A stretch of 64,000 nt of DNA, from NCBI RefSeq assembly GCF_900142925.1, contig NZ_FRCN01000017.1:143958-207957 (forward strand), in the 5' to 3' direction. The DNA comes from Chitinophaga sp. CF418. Lineage in GTDB: Bacteria > Bacteroidota > Bacteroidia > Chitinophagales > Chitinophagaceae. The first letter of the stretch is position 1. Each line of letters begins with the position of its first letter. Position numbers and translations under genes: made by a program. The notes under the pieces are model-generated. The model was given only the letters and a program-made list of their open reading frames with translations, had not been told where the DNA came from and did no database searches. This document shows positions 1 to 8,109 of this stretch, one piece after another.

Positions 1-121
1 CCGGTAACCACAACAAAACACAATACAACCCCGTCAGGGGTTACGTGTTTGTAGCCCGGGGTGCAACCCCGGGGATAGGGCGCAACCCCGGAAATCCGGT
101 AAACACAACAAAACATAATAC
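1..121. repeat. GC-rich dispersed hairpin repeat, copy 1, between short direct repeats
   Basis: Two short hairpins lie side by side: AACCCC/GGGGTT with loop GTCA at 27-42, and CCCGGGGT/ACCCCGGG with a 3-nt loop at 55-73. They are joined by the sequence GTGTTTGTAGC. The block sits between two near-identical 26-bp direct repeats at 1-26 and 96-121 (two differences), so it may be the edge of a tandem array running upstream of the window. The same hairpin pair with the same linker recurs near 30.5 kb and 63.7 kb. It behaves like a REP/MITE-type intergenic element; no function is known to me. Confidence 0.75.
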
Positions 122-242
122 CCCCGGGAACCGGTTGATCCTCCGGGAATGAAAAACACATTTTAGGCCCACCAGAGGCATCGGGCACGATGACTTAAAA
201 AGCGGAAATTCCTTACTTTCGCCAGAGTCCAACAAGATTTAT

Positions 243-1601
243 ATGAAATTTTGCAATAGCATACTCGAAACAATCGGCAACACCCCCCTCGTTAAATTAC
301 ACCGCGTTACCGCCGGCCTTCCATGTCCGGTACTGGCAAAAGTTGAATTCTTTAACCCCGGCAACTCTATCAAGGACCGCATGGCGGTTAAAATGGTCGA
401 AGAGGCAGAGAAACAGGGGCTGCTAAAACCCGGCGGCACCATCATCGAAGGAACCTCCGGTAACACCGGTATGGGCCTGGCATTGGCTGCAGTGATCAAA
501 GGATATAAATGCATCTTTACTACCACCGATAAGCAATCCAAGGAAAAAGTAGATATACTCAAAGCGGTAGGCGCAGAAGTGATCGTCTGTCCTACGAATG
601 TGGAACCGGAAGATCCCCGTTCCTATTACTCAGTGGCTCGCAGGCTGGCGAAGGAAATTCCAAACGCGTTCTACGTGAACCAGTACGACAACCTGGCCAA
701 CAGGGATGCCCATTATGAACAGACAGGCCCGGAGATCTGGGAACAGACAGACGGAAAGATCACCCATCTGGTGGTAGCTACAGGTACCGGAGGTACTATT
801 ACGGGAGCTGGTAAGTTCCTGAAAGAGAAGAATCCGGACATACAGGTATGGGCAATAGACAGCTACGGCTCCCTGCTGAAGAAATACCATGAGACCGGCG
901 AACTGGACATGACTGAGGTATATCCTTATATCACGGAGGGTATTGGCGAAGACTTCATACCGCAGAACTATGATATGAGCGTGATCGATCACTTTGAAAA
1001 GGTGACCGATAAGGACGGCGCCGTAATGGCCCGCCGCATTTCCAAGGAGGAAGGTATTTTTGTAGGATATTCCGCCGGATCAGCTATATCGGGTTTATTA
1101 CAGCTGAAAAGCAGGCTGAAACCGACTGACCTGGTAGTAGTGATCTTCCATGACCATGGCAGCCGTTATGTAGGGAAGGTTTATAATGATCAGTGGATGA
1201 TGGAACGCGGATTCCTGGATGTGAAGACCGTCAAGGATGTAGTGAATGGCCGCCGCAACCAGCCGCTGGTGACTATTGACCAGGAGGAGAAAGTGAGTGA
1301 GGCTATTGTGAAGATGAAGAAGTACGACATTGAACACCTGCCGGTACTGCATAATAACCAGATCGTTGGGGCTATTTCCGAAGGAGGGCTTTTCAATCGC
1401 CTCATAGATGATGTAAACCTGAAAGATGCGCAGATCAAGCAGGTCATGCAGGCTGCTTTCCCGGAAGTGAGCATGGATACGCCGATAGAGAAACTAAGCG
1501 TTTATATCAACAAAGAGAACGGGGCAGTGATCACCAAGGATGATGGCGGCAAGCCGCATATTGTAACGAAATACGACATCATCCAGGCCCTGGGAAGCTG
1601 A
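243..1601 (+). CDS. Cystathionine beta-synthase-like PLP enzyme with C-terminal CBS domain pair
   Basis: A 452-residue fold-type II PLP enzyme that joins serine (or O-acetylserine) with homocysteine or sulfide. The PLP lysine is K44 in NPGNSIKDR, the substrate-binding loop is TSGNTG at 71-76, and the phosphate-binding GTGGT is at 181-185. Residues of about 330-452 form two CBS motifs, as in eukaryotic-type cystathionine beta-synthase; plain cysteine synthases lack them. Cystathionine beta-synthase is therefore the preferred call, with cysteine synthase activity possible. The ATG lies 3 bases after an in-frame-independent AT-rich leader and the protein begins with the family's usual SILETIGNTP motif, so the start is secure. 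The next gene follows after 48 bp on the same strand. Confidence 0.9.
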   Translation: MKFCNSILETIGNTPLVKLHRVTAGLPCPVLAKVEFFNPGNSIKDRMAVKMVEEAEKQGLLKPGGTIIEGTSGNTGMGLALAAVIKGYKCIFTTTDKQSKEKVDILKAVGAEVIVCPTNVEPEDPRSYYSVARRLAKEIPNAFYVNQYDNLANRDAHYEQTGPEIWEQTDGKITHLVVATGTGGTITGAGKFLKEKNPDIQVWAIDSYGSLLKKYHETGELDMTEVYPYITEGIGEDFIPQNYDMSVIDHFEKVTDKDGAVMARRISKEEGIFVGYSAGSAISGLLQLKSRLKPTDLVVVIFHDHGSRYVGKVYNDQWMMERGFLDVKTVKDVVNGRRNQPLVTIDQEEKVSEAIVKMKKYDIEHLPVLHNNQIVGAISEGGLFNRLIDDVNLKDAQIKQVMQAAFPEVSMDTPIEKLSVYINKENGAVITKDDGGKPHIVTKYDIIQALGS

Positions 1602-1649
1602 TATTCGCGCCATAGCGGTTAATAACCTACTAAAAACAACAGGCAGCTG

Positions 1650-2474
1650 ATGCCGTTAATAAATATTTACAAAGACCAGCTGGGGCGGGAAGTGAGCATC
1701 CCTTACCCGCCCCGCCGGATCATCTCACTGGTCCCTTCGCAGACAGAATTACTGTACGACCTGGGACTGGATGAAGAAGTGATCGGCATTACAAAATTCT
1801 GTATCCATCCAGCCGAATGGTTCCGGCATAAGACACGTATAGGAGGAACCAAACAACTGCACCTGGAACAGATAGTCGCCCTACAACCCGATCTCGTTAT
1901 TGCCAACAAGGAGGAAAATACAGCAGAACAGGTGCAATACCTGATGCAACATGTGCCTGTCTGGGTCAGCGATATCCACTGTCTGAATGATGCGCAGGAC
2001 ATGATCAGGAGTATCGGCAACATGACCGGCAAAAGTGAACACGCAGGCCGGATAGCAGACAATATCTCGCTCGGTTTCAGGCATATGGAAGAAACAATGC
2101 AGGGCCGGACACCGCTCCGCACGGCTTATTTCATCTGGCGGGAACCGTGGATGGTGGCGGGCGGAGATACTTTTATTCATACCATGTTAAACTATTGCCG
2201 GTTTGAGAATCTTTTTACCGGAACGCCCCGTTACCCGGTTATTGACCTTGGCCAACTGAAAAGCAGCGATTGTCAGCTGGTGCTACTTTCTTCGGAGCCT
2301 TACCCCTTTAAAGAAAAGCATATCGCGGAATTACAGGGGCTATTGCCAGGGGTACGTATTGAACTGGTGGATGGGGAAATGTTTTCCTGGTATGGCAGCC
2401 GGCTGGAGAAGGCGGCGGTGTATTTACGGGAATTCAGGGAGAGATTGGGAGAATTACCACATCTGATACGCTGA
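1650..2474 (+). CDS. Helical-backbone metal/cobalamin receptor (BtuF/FepB-like), no signal peptide
   Basis: A 274-residue protein of the ABC-transporter substrate-binding family used for vitamin B12 and iron-siderophores. The N-terminal half carries the family signature PRRIISLVPSQTELLYDLGL, followed by ITKFCIHPAEW and the LQPDLVIANKE motif. No signal peptide or lipobox is visible, and no permease or ATPase lies beside it. That is common for this subgroup in Bacteroidota, where the partner transporter is encoded elsewhere or the protein has a cytoplasmic role. It probably shares a transcript with the upstream cystathionine beta-synthase gene. The exact ligand cannot be read from the sequence. 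Confidence 0.8.
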   Translation: MPLINIYKDQLGREVSIPYPPRRIISLVPSQTELLYDLGLDEEVIGITKFCIHPAEWFRHKTRIGGTKQLHLEQIVALQPDLVIANKEENTAEQVQYLMQHVPVWVSDIHCLNDAQDMIRSIGNMTGKSEHAGRIADNISLGFRHMEETMQGRTPLRTAYFIWREPWMVAGGDTFIHTMLNYCRFENLFTGTPRYPVIDLGQLKSSDCQLVLLSSEPYPFKEKHIAELQGLLPGVRIELVDGEMFSWYGSRLEKAAVYLREFRERLGELPHLIR

Positions 2475-2680
2475 CAGGCAATATATGAAAAGATCAACCT
2501 TAGACAACCGGAAGAGAGAGTGGGATGCATCGGACAATATCGAATCAGAAGGGCCAAATCTATGACCAGCAACAATAATTTGCCCGAAAAAATGACGAAT
2601 TCCTATAAAAATCACTCATTTTTTTGTGATTCACACAATTCTAAATCAGAAATCTACTATAATAGTTAATCTTTAGTACT

Positions 2681-2688
2681 TATATTTG
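2681..2688 (+). promoter_or_regulatory. Putative Bacteroidota -7 promoter element (TATATTTG)
   Basis: Exact match to TAnnTTTG, 32 bases before the aldolase ATG, in an AT-rich 245-bp gap. No TTTG lies at the ideal distance upstream, so the -33 half is not supported. Confidence 0.5.
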
Positions 2689-2719
2689 CTGTCCTTAAAT
2701 GTAAAACAATCCGAAAGCT

Positions 2720-3787
2720 ATGGGAAAATACAGAGCTGGCGTGTTATTCGGCGAAGAGCTGGATGCGCTGTACAATGATGCCAAGAATAACGCATGGGCA
2801 ATGCCTGCTGTTAACGTAGTAGGTACCAATTCCGTAAACGCAGTACTGGAAACCGCTGCCAAAGTAAATTCACCTGTAATTATTCAGTTTTCCAATGGTG
2901 GCGCGCAGTTCTTTGCCGGTAAAGGAATGCCGAACGACAAACTGCAGGCAAATATTGCCGGTGGTATCTCCGGTGCAAAACATGTACACGAGGTGGCAAA
3001 ATACTACGGTGTTCCTGTAGTACTGCACACTGACCACGCCGCTAAGAAATGGCTGCCATGGATCGATGGTTTGCTGGATGCCGGTGAAGTTTTCATGAAA
3101 CAGACCGGTCAGCCACTGTACAGCTCCCACATGCTGGACCTCTCTGAAGAGCCACTGCACGAGAACATAGAAACTTCCCTGAAATATTTCGAGAGAATGA
3201 ACAAGCTGGGTATGTCCATCGAGATCGAGCTGGGCGTAACTGGTGGTGAAGAAGATGGTGTGGACAACTCCGGCGTTGAGAACCACAAACTGTATACGCA
3301 GCCTGAAGAAGTAGCTTACGCTTACGAAACACTGTCTAAAGTAGGCCCTCGTTTCACTGTAGCTGCTGCTTTCGGTAACGTACACGGTGTTTACTCTCCA
3401 GGTAACGTAGAACTGCGTCCTGTGATCCTGCACAACAGCCAGGAATTCATCCAGAAGAAACATGGTACTGCTCCTAAACCAGTATACTACGTATTCCATG
3501 GTGGTTCCGGTTCACCTAAACACCAGATCAACGAAGCGCTGGGTTACGGTGTAATCAAAATGAACATCGATACCGATATGCAGTGGGCATTCTGGGAAGG
3601 TGTACATGATTTCTACGAAGCGAAGAGAGATTATCTGCAGGCACAGCTGGGTAACCCGGAAGGTGCAGATAAGCCAAATAAAAAATACTATGACCCACGC
3701 GTATGGCTGCGTAAAGGCGAAGAAACTTTCGTTAAACGTCTGGAAGAAGCCTTTGTGGACCTGAACTGTGTGAACAGGAACGCATAA
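2720..3787 (+). CDS. fbaA: Class II fructose-bisphosphate aldolase
   Basis: A 355-residue zinc-dependent aldolase that splits fructose-1,6-bisphosphate into glyceraldehyde-3-phosphate and dihydroxyacetone phosphate in glycolysis. The motif VLHTDHAAKKW holds the catalytic Asp and a zinc His (H103, D105, H106). Further motifs are ELGVTGGEEDGVDNS and the phosphate-binding HGGSGSP. The length matches the long FbaA subfamily (about 360 residues). The start MGKYRAGVLFGEELDALYNDA is typical of Bacteroidota homologues. It is a monocistronic unit with a TATATTTG promoter element upstream and a strong terminator downstream. Codon use appears strongly biased, as expected for a highly expressed gene. Confidence 0.96.
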   Translation: MGKYRAGVLFGEELDALYNDAKNNAWAMPAVNVVGTNSVNAVLETAAKVNSPVIIQFSNGGAQFFAGKGMPNDKLQANIAGGISGAKHVHEVAKYYGVPVVLHTDHAAKKWLPWIDGLLDAGEVFMKQTGQPLYSSHMLDLSEEPLHENIETSLKYFERMNKLGMSIEIELGVTGGEEDGVDNSGVENHKLYTQPEEVAYAYETLSKVGPRFTVAAAFGNVHGVYSPGNVELRPVILHNSQEFIQKKHGTAPKPVYYVFHGGSGSPKHQINEALGYGVIKMNIDTDMQWAFWEGVHDFYEAKRDYLQAQLGNPEGADKPNKKYYDPRVWLRKGEETFVKRLEEAFVDLNCVNRNA

Positions 3788-3811
3788 TCCGCGAAGCGGT
3801 ATAATTTATAG

Positions 3812-3843
3812 ATCCTCAGGAAGTCATTCCTGAGGATTTTTTT
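3812..3843 (+). terminator. Rho-independent terminator after aldolase
   Basis: Perfect 11-bp stem (ATCCTCAGGAA / TTCCTGAGGAT) with loop GTCA, followed by a run of seven T, 25 bases after the fbaA stop. Confidence 0.92.
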
Positions 3844-3996
3844 GTAAATACGTTTTTATTATACCACTTATATATATATCTTTCCAATCAAATTATTGGT
3901 TGCCAGGTACTTTAAGTATAAATCTCGGGGTAGAATACTTTGGAAGTTAATATAATTTGTATCTTGCACAACTATTTTGTAACCTAATAGCACAAT

Positions 3997-4845
3997 ATGT
4001 CAAGCTGGTTTAAGCGCATTAAACAAGGCATTCAAACGTCTACAAGTGAAAAGAAAGAGGCGCCGGATGGGTTGTGGCACAAATGTCCTAACTGCAAAAA
4101 AACCTCTACAGTAAAGGATCTGAAGGAGCACTATTATGTATGCGACAAGTGTAATTACCACAATCGCATCAATTCGGCTGAGTATTTCGAAATCTTATTT
4201 GACGATAATCAGTTCGAAGAACTTTTTGATAACATCTATCCGAAAGACTTCCTCGGATTTAAAGACCTCAAGCCTTATGGCGCGAGACTGATAGACGCAC
4301 AGAAGAAATCAGGACTGAAAGATGCAATGCGGGTAGGTGTTGGTAAGGTACAGGACAACGACCTGGTGATAGCCTGTATGGACTTTGCCTTCATTGGTGG
4401 CTCTATGGGTTCCGTAGTAGGTGAAAAGATCGCCCGTTCCATCGATTATTGCATTGCGAACAAAATGCCGTTGATGATCATCTCCAAATCAGGAGGCGCC
4501 CGTATGATGGAAAGTGCCTTCTCCCTGATGCAGATGGCAAAAACGTCCGCAAAACTGACACAGCTGGCAGAAGCAAAGCTGCCTTATATTTCCCTGATGA
4601 CAGACCCTACCACCGGTGGTGTGACTGCGTCTTTCGCGATGCTGGGCGACCTGAATGTTGCCGAGCCTAAAGCACTGATCGGGTTTGCCGGTCCGCGTGT
4701 TATCAAGGAAACGATCAAAAAAGACCTGCCGGAAGGTTTCCAGAGCGCAGAATTCCTGCTGGAGCATGGCTTCCTGGACCTGATCATCGACCGTAAGGAG
4801 ATGAAACAACGTCTGGCAGTGTTATTGGAATTATTTAAACACTAA
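3997..4845 (+). CDS. accD: Acetyl-CoA carboxylase carboxyltransferase subunit beta
   Basis: A 282-residue subunit that, with AccA, transfers the carboxyl group from biotin to acetyl-CoA to make malonyl-CoA, the first step of fatty-acid synthesis. The N-terminal zinc ribbon is intact (C30, C33, C49, C52). The crotonase-like carboxyltransferase core follows, with SKSGGARMMES, TDPTTGGVTASFAMLGD and GFAGPRVIKET. Length and start (MSSWFKRIKQGI) are normal. It precedes smpB by 110 bp, but a long hairpin in between suggests the two may be partly uncoupled. Confidence 0.97.
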   Translation: MSSWFKRIKQGIQTSTSEKKEAPDGLWHKCPNCKKTSTVKDLKEHYYVCDKCNYHNRINSAEYFEILFDDNQFEELFDNIYPKDFLGFKDLKPYGARLIDAQKKSGLKDAMRVGVGKVQDNDLVIACMDFAFIGGSMGSVVGEKIARSIDYCIANKMPLMIISKSGGARMMESAFSLMQMAKTSAKLTQLAEAKLPYISLMTDPTTGGVTASFAMLGDLNVAEPKALIGFAGPRVIKETIKKDLPEGFQSAEFLLEHGFLDLIIDRKEMKQRLAVLLELFKH

Positions 4846-4869
4846 GCACCAAAACTGAAGAAATCAGGA

Positions 4870-4930
4870 ATTAGGAATTAAGGATTGGAATTAGGGAAGC
4901 GCTTCCGGATTTCAATCTTTAATTCCTAAT
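4870..4930 (+). terminator. Long imperfect hairpin between accD and smpB
   Basis: Two 21-nt arms (4870-4890 and 4910-4930) pair with two mismatches. The loop contains a perfect 12-bp palindrome, GGAAGCGCTTCC (4895-4906). The 3' arm runs into AATTTTTAG, so it could terminate accD transcription. Its 61-bp length and nested palindrome also fit a small intergenic repeat. Confidence 0.6.
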
Positions 4931-4955
4931 TTTTAGCTCCAAATTATTAAAGAAG

Positions 4956-5393
4956 ATGGCAGAACTCAAGAACAGATCGGCATATTTCGAGTACGCAATA
5001 GAGGATAAGTATATTGCCGGCATGGTGTTGACAGGCACAGAGATCAAGTCCATCCGTGGGAGCAGGGTAAGCTTCAACGACTCATTCTGCTATTTCTCAA
5101 AAGGAGAATTGTTTGTTAAAAGCCTGCATATCGCCGAGTACTCACACGGCACTTATGCAAATCATGATCCCCTGCGTGAACGTAAGCTACTGCTGACCAA
5201 GCGGGAACTGCGGAAACTTGAAAATAAGATAAAAGAAAAAGGCTATAGCATTATTCCGCTTCGCATCTTCATTACCGACAAAAGCCTGGCAAAGATAGAG
5301 ATCGGCCTGGGTAAAGGTAAAAAGCTGCATGATAAACGCGAAAGCATCAAACAGCGTGAAACGGACAGGGAGATCAGAAGATTCCTGAAATAA
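4956..5393 (+). CDS. smpB: SsrA-binding protein SmpB (tmRNA trans-translation)
   Basis: A 145-residue RNA-binding protein that delivers tmRNA to stalled ribosomes. Family landmarks are FEYAIEDKYIAGMVLTGTE, IKSIRGSRVSFNDSF, AEYSHGTYANHDPLRERKLL and the C-terminal KGKKLHDKRESIKQRETDREI, which folds into the tail that probes the mRNA channel. Full length for the family. The following lipoprotein gene starts 20 bp after the stop, so the two probably share a transcript. The tmRNA gene was not found in this window. Confidence 0.97.
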   Translation: MAELKNRSAYFEYAIEDKYIAGMVLTGTEIKSIRGSRVSFNDSFCYFSKGELFVKSLHIAEYSHGTYANHDPLRERKLLLTKRELRKLENKIKEKGYSIIPLRIFITDKSLAKIEIGLGKGKKLHDKRESIKQRETDREIRRFLK

Positions 5394-5413
5394 GAAAATT
5401 TATATTCGAGCAT

Positions 5414-6550
5414 ATGCAAAACCGTTTCTGGTGGCTGATTGCCCCTATCCTACTGATACTGTCCTGTAAATCAGGTGAAAAACTGTACAATAAAGGCCGC
5501 TATGATGAAGCGGTAATGGCGTTCGTAAAAAAATTACAGAAAAAACCAGAACACACTGTTTCACTACAACTGCTTCCTCAGGCCTATACACAGGCTCAAC
5601 GTTCCCACGAAGACAAAGTCAATGGTTACATGCTCTCCAACGACCCTTTAAAATGGGAATACATCCGCACGGAATACCGCGCACTCCAGCGTCTGTATGA
5701 TGGCATTCACGCCTCTCCTGCAGCCCTGGCCATTGTGAAACCTAAAGATTATCGTAATGCTATTACCGGCGCCCAGGAGAATGCGGCCCAGGTAAGGTAT
5801 GACAGAGGCGTGTCCCTGCTGGAACAGGGCGATAAAGCCGCTGCAAGGCAGGCCTTCGATGAATTCCAGGCAGCCCTCGGTCTGATCCCTAATTACCGCA
5901 ATTCCGCACAACTCATGGACGAATCTTTCCAGAGAGGTCTTGTGAATGTGGTGATAAGACACGTAGACGTTCGCTCCCCCTACTATCAGTTCAGCGCCGA
6001 CCAGTTCAGGGATGTGCTGATCCGTAACCTGCAGCAGCGGAACATCAACCGTTTTGTGAAATTTACTGACGAACGCATCGCCCGTGCCAATAAAATACAA
6101 CCTGACCAGTTCCTGGAAATGAGTTTCAACGATTTCATAGTAGGACAAACCTACGTGGACCGCTCAGAAAGAGAAGTCTCCAAAGAGATCGTTGTAGCTA
6201 CCGTAAAAGACAGTACAGGTAAGGCTACCATCAATCGCTATGGTACCGTAAAAGCGAAAGTATATGTTGTAAAGGCTACCGTTGTTTCCAAAGGTCTGCT
6301 GGACTACCAGCTGATCGATGTGGCGACTAACAATATCATCCGGACCGACAGGCTCCCGGGTAGCTATACCTGGTTGAATCAGTATGGATACTATAAAGGC
6401 GATGAACGTGCGCTCAGCGACGAAGACAAGGCCCTGATGGTTGGAGAAGATATAGCGCCCCCTCCTCCACAGGAATTATTCCTGCAGTTCACCAAACCGA
6501 TCTATGATCAGCTGACCCGTGATATGCAGAACATTTACAACAACATGTAA
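5414..6550 (+). CDS. TPR-like outer-envelope lipoprotein of unknown function
   Basis: A 378-residue protein with a lipoprotein signal (hydrophobic stretch ending LILLILSC, Cys at 17). A TPR-like segment follows (SGEKLYNKGRYDEAVMAFVKK), with a second helical repeat near residues 128-160 (YDRGVSLLEQGDKAAARQAF). The C-terminal half is predicted mixed alpha/beta and matches nothing I recognise. It probably sits in the periplasm anchored to a membrane. Co-transcription with smpB is suggested by the 20-bp gap, and a terminator follows. A scaffolding role is only a guess from the TPR-like part. Confidence 0.7.
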   Translation: MQNRFWWLIAPILLILSCKSGEKLYNKGRYDEAVMAFVKKLQKKPEHTVSLQLLPQAYTQAQRSHEDKVNGYMLSNDPLKWEYIRTEYRALQRLYDGIHASPAALAIVKPKDYRNAITGAQENAAQVRYDRGVSLLEQGDKAAARQAFDEFQAALGLIPNYRNSAQLMDESFQRGLVNVVIRHVDVRSPYYQFSADQFRDVLIRNLQQRNINRFVKFTDERIARANKIQPDQFLEMSFNDFIVGQTYVDRSEREVSKEIVVATVKDSTGKATINRYGTVKAKVYVVKATVVSKGLLDYQLIDVATNNIIRTDRLPGSYTWLNQYGYYKGDERALSDEDKALMVGEDIAPPPPQELFLQFTKPIYDQLTRDMQNIYNNM

Positions 6551-6579
6551 GAACAGATATTATCATCAGTATAAGAAAG

Positions 6580-6613
6580 AGCCTGTCCGCCCGTTGGTCG
6601 ACAGGCTTTTTTT
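6580..6613 (+). terminator. Rho-independent terminator after the TPR-like lipoprotein
   Basis: 8-bp stem AGCCTGTC/GACAGGCT with a 12-nt loop, followed by seven T. Confidence 0.9.
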
Positions 6614-6707
6614 ATCCGGGTACCTGAGGGCTTTAAGCAATTTTCAGGAAACTCCTTTATACATCTCCTTTTCTGTTCCGGGGGTATATAACCATTAAAT
6701 TAATATG

Positions 6708-6715
6708 TATATTTG
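6708..6715 (+). promoter_or_regulatory. Putative -7 promoter element (TATATTTG)
   Basis: Exact TAnnTTTG match 65 bases before the next lipoprotein start and downstream of a strong terminator, so a new transcript is expected here. No clear -33 TTTG at the right spacing. Confidence 0.55.
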
Positions 6716-6778
6716 CAGACGTAAACAGGTCTGCATCAGCCTGTTACCACAATAACACATACTGCAAACCATAGATCT

Positions 6779-7273
6779 ATGAAGAAACTCGCATTGTTCC
6801 TGCTTGCGACAGGCATTTTTGCCAGCGCATGCAAGAAAGACGGGCAAGGGGAAAAGGGGAATGAACTTAAACCAACAGGCGGGGAATTTACGATAGAAGG
6901 GAAATCTTACCTGTCAGACTATACTTACTGGACAGGTACAGATGGATTAGTGCTCACCAATCTTCCACAGGCGCCTGAGTATATAGAAAACGCTGTACAG
7001 ATCTTTGTCGACAGCCTCTATTTCTCCCATACATATACGTACATGGATCGTAACAACGCTGCTTACGACAGGAAGAAGCATTTTTCCAATGCAGTAGTAA
7101 AGTATACACCCAGCGGCATATATGGTAACGGACAAGAGATTACGGGTGTAACAGGAGGCACCATGAATGTCAGCAATAACGGAGAAACTTTTACAATAGA
7201 TTTCAACATTACTGTAGCCGGCAGACAAATGCAGGGTACTTATGTAGGAAAAGTTGCAGGGAAGAAATTTTAA
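6779..7273 (+). CDS. Small lipoprotein of unknown function
   Basis: A 164-residue protein with a lipoprotein signal peptide (MKKLALFLLATGIFASAC, Cys at 18) and a polar linker KKDGQGEKGNE. A beta-rich domain of about 130 residues follows, with many Tyr, Thr and Asn. No family recognised. The end of the domain (ETFTIDFNITVAGRQMQGTYVGK) resembles small lipoproteins of Bacteroidota whose beta-barrel or sandwich folds are often annotated only as hypothetical. It has its own putative promoter. It converges with the START-domain gene, whose stop lies 12 bp away on the other strand. Confidence 0.65.
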   Translation: MKKLALFLLATGIFASACKKDGQGEKGNELKPTGGEFTIEGKSYLSDYTYWTGTDGLVLTNLPQAPEYIENAVQIFVDSLYFSHTYTYMDRNNAAYDRKKHFSNAVVKYTPSGIYGNGQEITGVTGGTMNVSNNGETFTIDFNITVAGRQMQGTYVGKVAGKKF

Positions 7274-7284
7274 TCCGATAACTG

Positions 7285-7926
7285 TCAGTTCTTTATAAAG
7301 GCATACTGCACTTTCTTATACTGCGCCTTGTTGATCTGGTTTTTCAGTTTTCTGAAAGACTCCATAGGGCCTTTGGTTGCAAACAGGTTCACCAGCCATG
7401 CAGGAATACTGCCACCAGGATCAGCTTCCAGCGTATACTCAATGTTCACCATGTTATTCTCTGCCGGTGTAATGATCCATTTCCCGGAGGAACGTGTTAC
7501 ACGTACAATACCGTTTTTCTCCGGCATATAGTCCGGCACTACGGGACCATCAATAGTCACTACTTTGGTATGCGGGTCCTGCCTCGCCGTCAGATGACAA
7601 ACGAAATCCCTGTTACTCAACGGCCAGGGCAATCCAACTTCAGAATAGTAGTAAACCTCTGCGGGAGATACCTGTTTCAGTAAAGAGCTTGATTTAGTGC
7701 TGTATAGCCATTCAGTGGCCGTGTTAACATCCAGAATCACTGCTACAAACTGGGATAAGGTAGCTGGTAAAGAACACTTTACCCTGATGCCCTTGTAATT
7801 AGAGTTTTCTATAGTCTTGGTATAGATGGCGATACCATCCTTGTTGGTCTTTAAGGTCCAGTTCTCCTGTCCGTAACTTATCAGGCTGAAAAGCAAGGCC
7901 AGGCTAATGATCGATAGATGTTTCAT
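7285..7926 (-). CDS. START-domain protein with signal peptide
   Basis: A 213-residue secreted protein. The N-terminus has a Sec signal (MKHLSIISLALLFSLISYGQ). The rest matches the START/SRPBCC lipid-binding fold: WTLKTNKDGIAIYTK, VKCSLPATLSQFVAVILDV, EVGLPWPLSNRDFVC and a C-terminal helix with FRKLKNQI. In this family the helix-grip cavity binds a lipid or other hydrophobic molecule; the ligand is unknown. It is divergent from the downstream permease gene, with 183 bp between the starts. The gene is likely monocistronic. Confidence 0.8.
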   Translation of the reverse strand: MKHLSIISLALLFSLISYGQENWTLKTNKDGIAIYTKTIENSNYKGIRVKCSLPATLSQFVAVILDVNTATEWLYSTKSSSLLKQVSPAEVYYYSEVGLPWPLSNRDFVCHLTARQDPHTKVVTIDGPVVPDYMPEKNGIVRVTRSSGKWIITPAENNMVNIEYTLEADPGGSIPAWLVNLFATKGPMESFRKLKNQINKAQYKKVQYAFIKN

Positions 7927-8109
7927 GTTCGTCTATAGGTTGAAATCCGTTACAAAACTACCGAACTACAGCGATACTTTTTAAAAGTGAACAGATATTG
8001 TACTAAAAACGGACATTTTGGTCCTTACCCCTATTAGTACATTACTGATTATTAACGATTTAATAATCCGGCACTTACTTGGATGATCCTTAGTATATTC
8101 CATCATTGT

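Noticed and set aside
2870..3499. 209-residue minus-strand frame over the aldolase
   Set aside because: Antisense shadow of a highly conserved, codon-biased gene.
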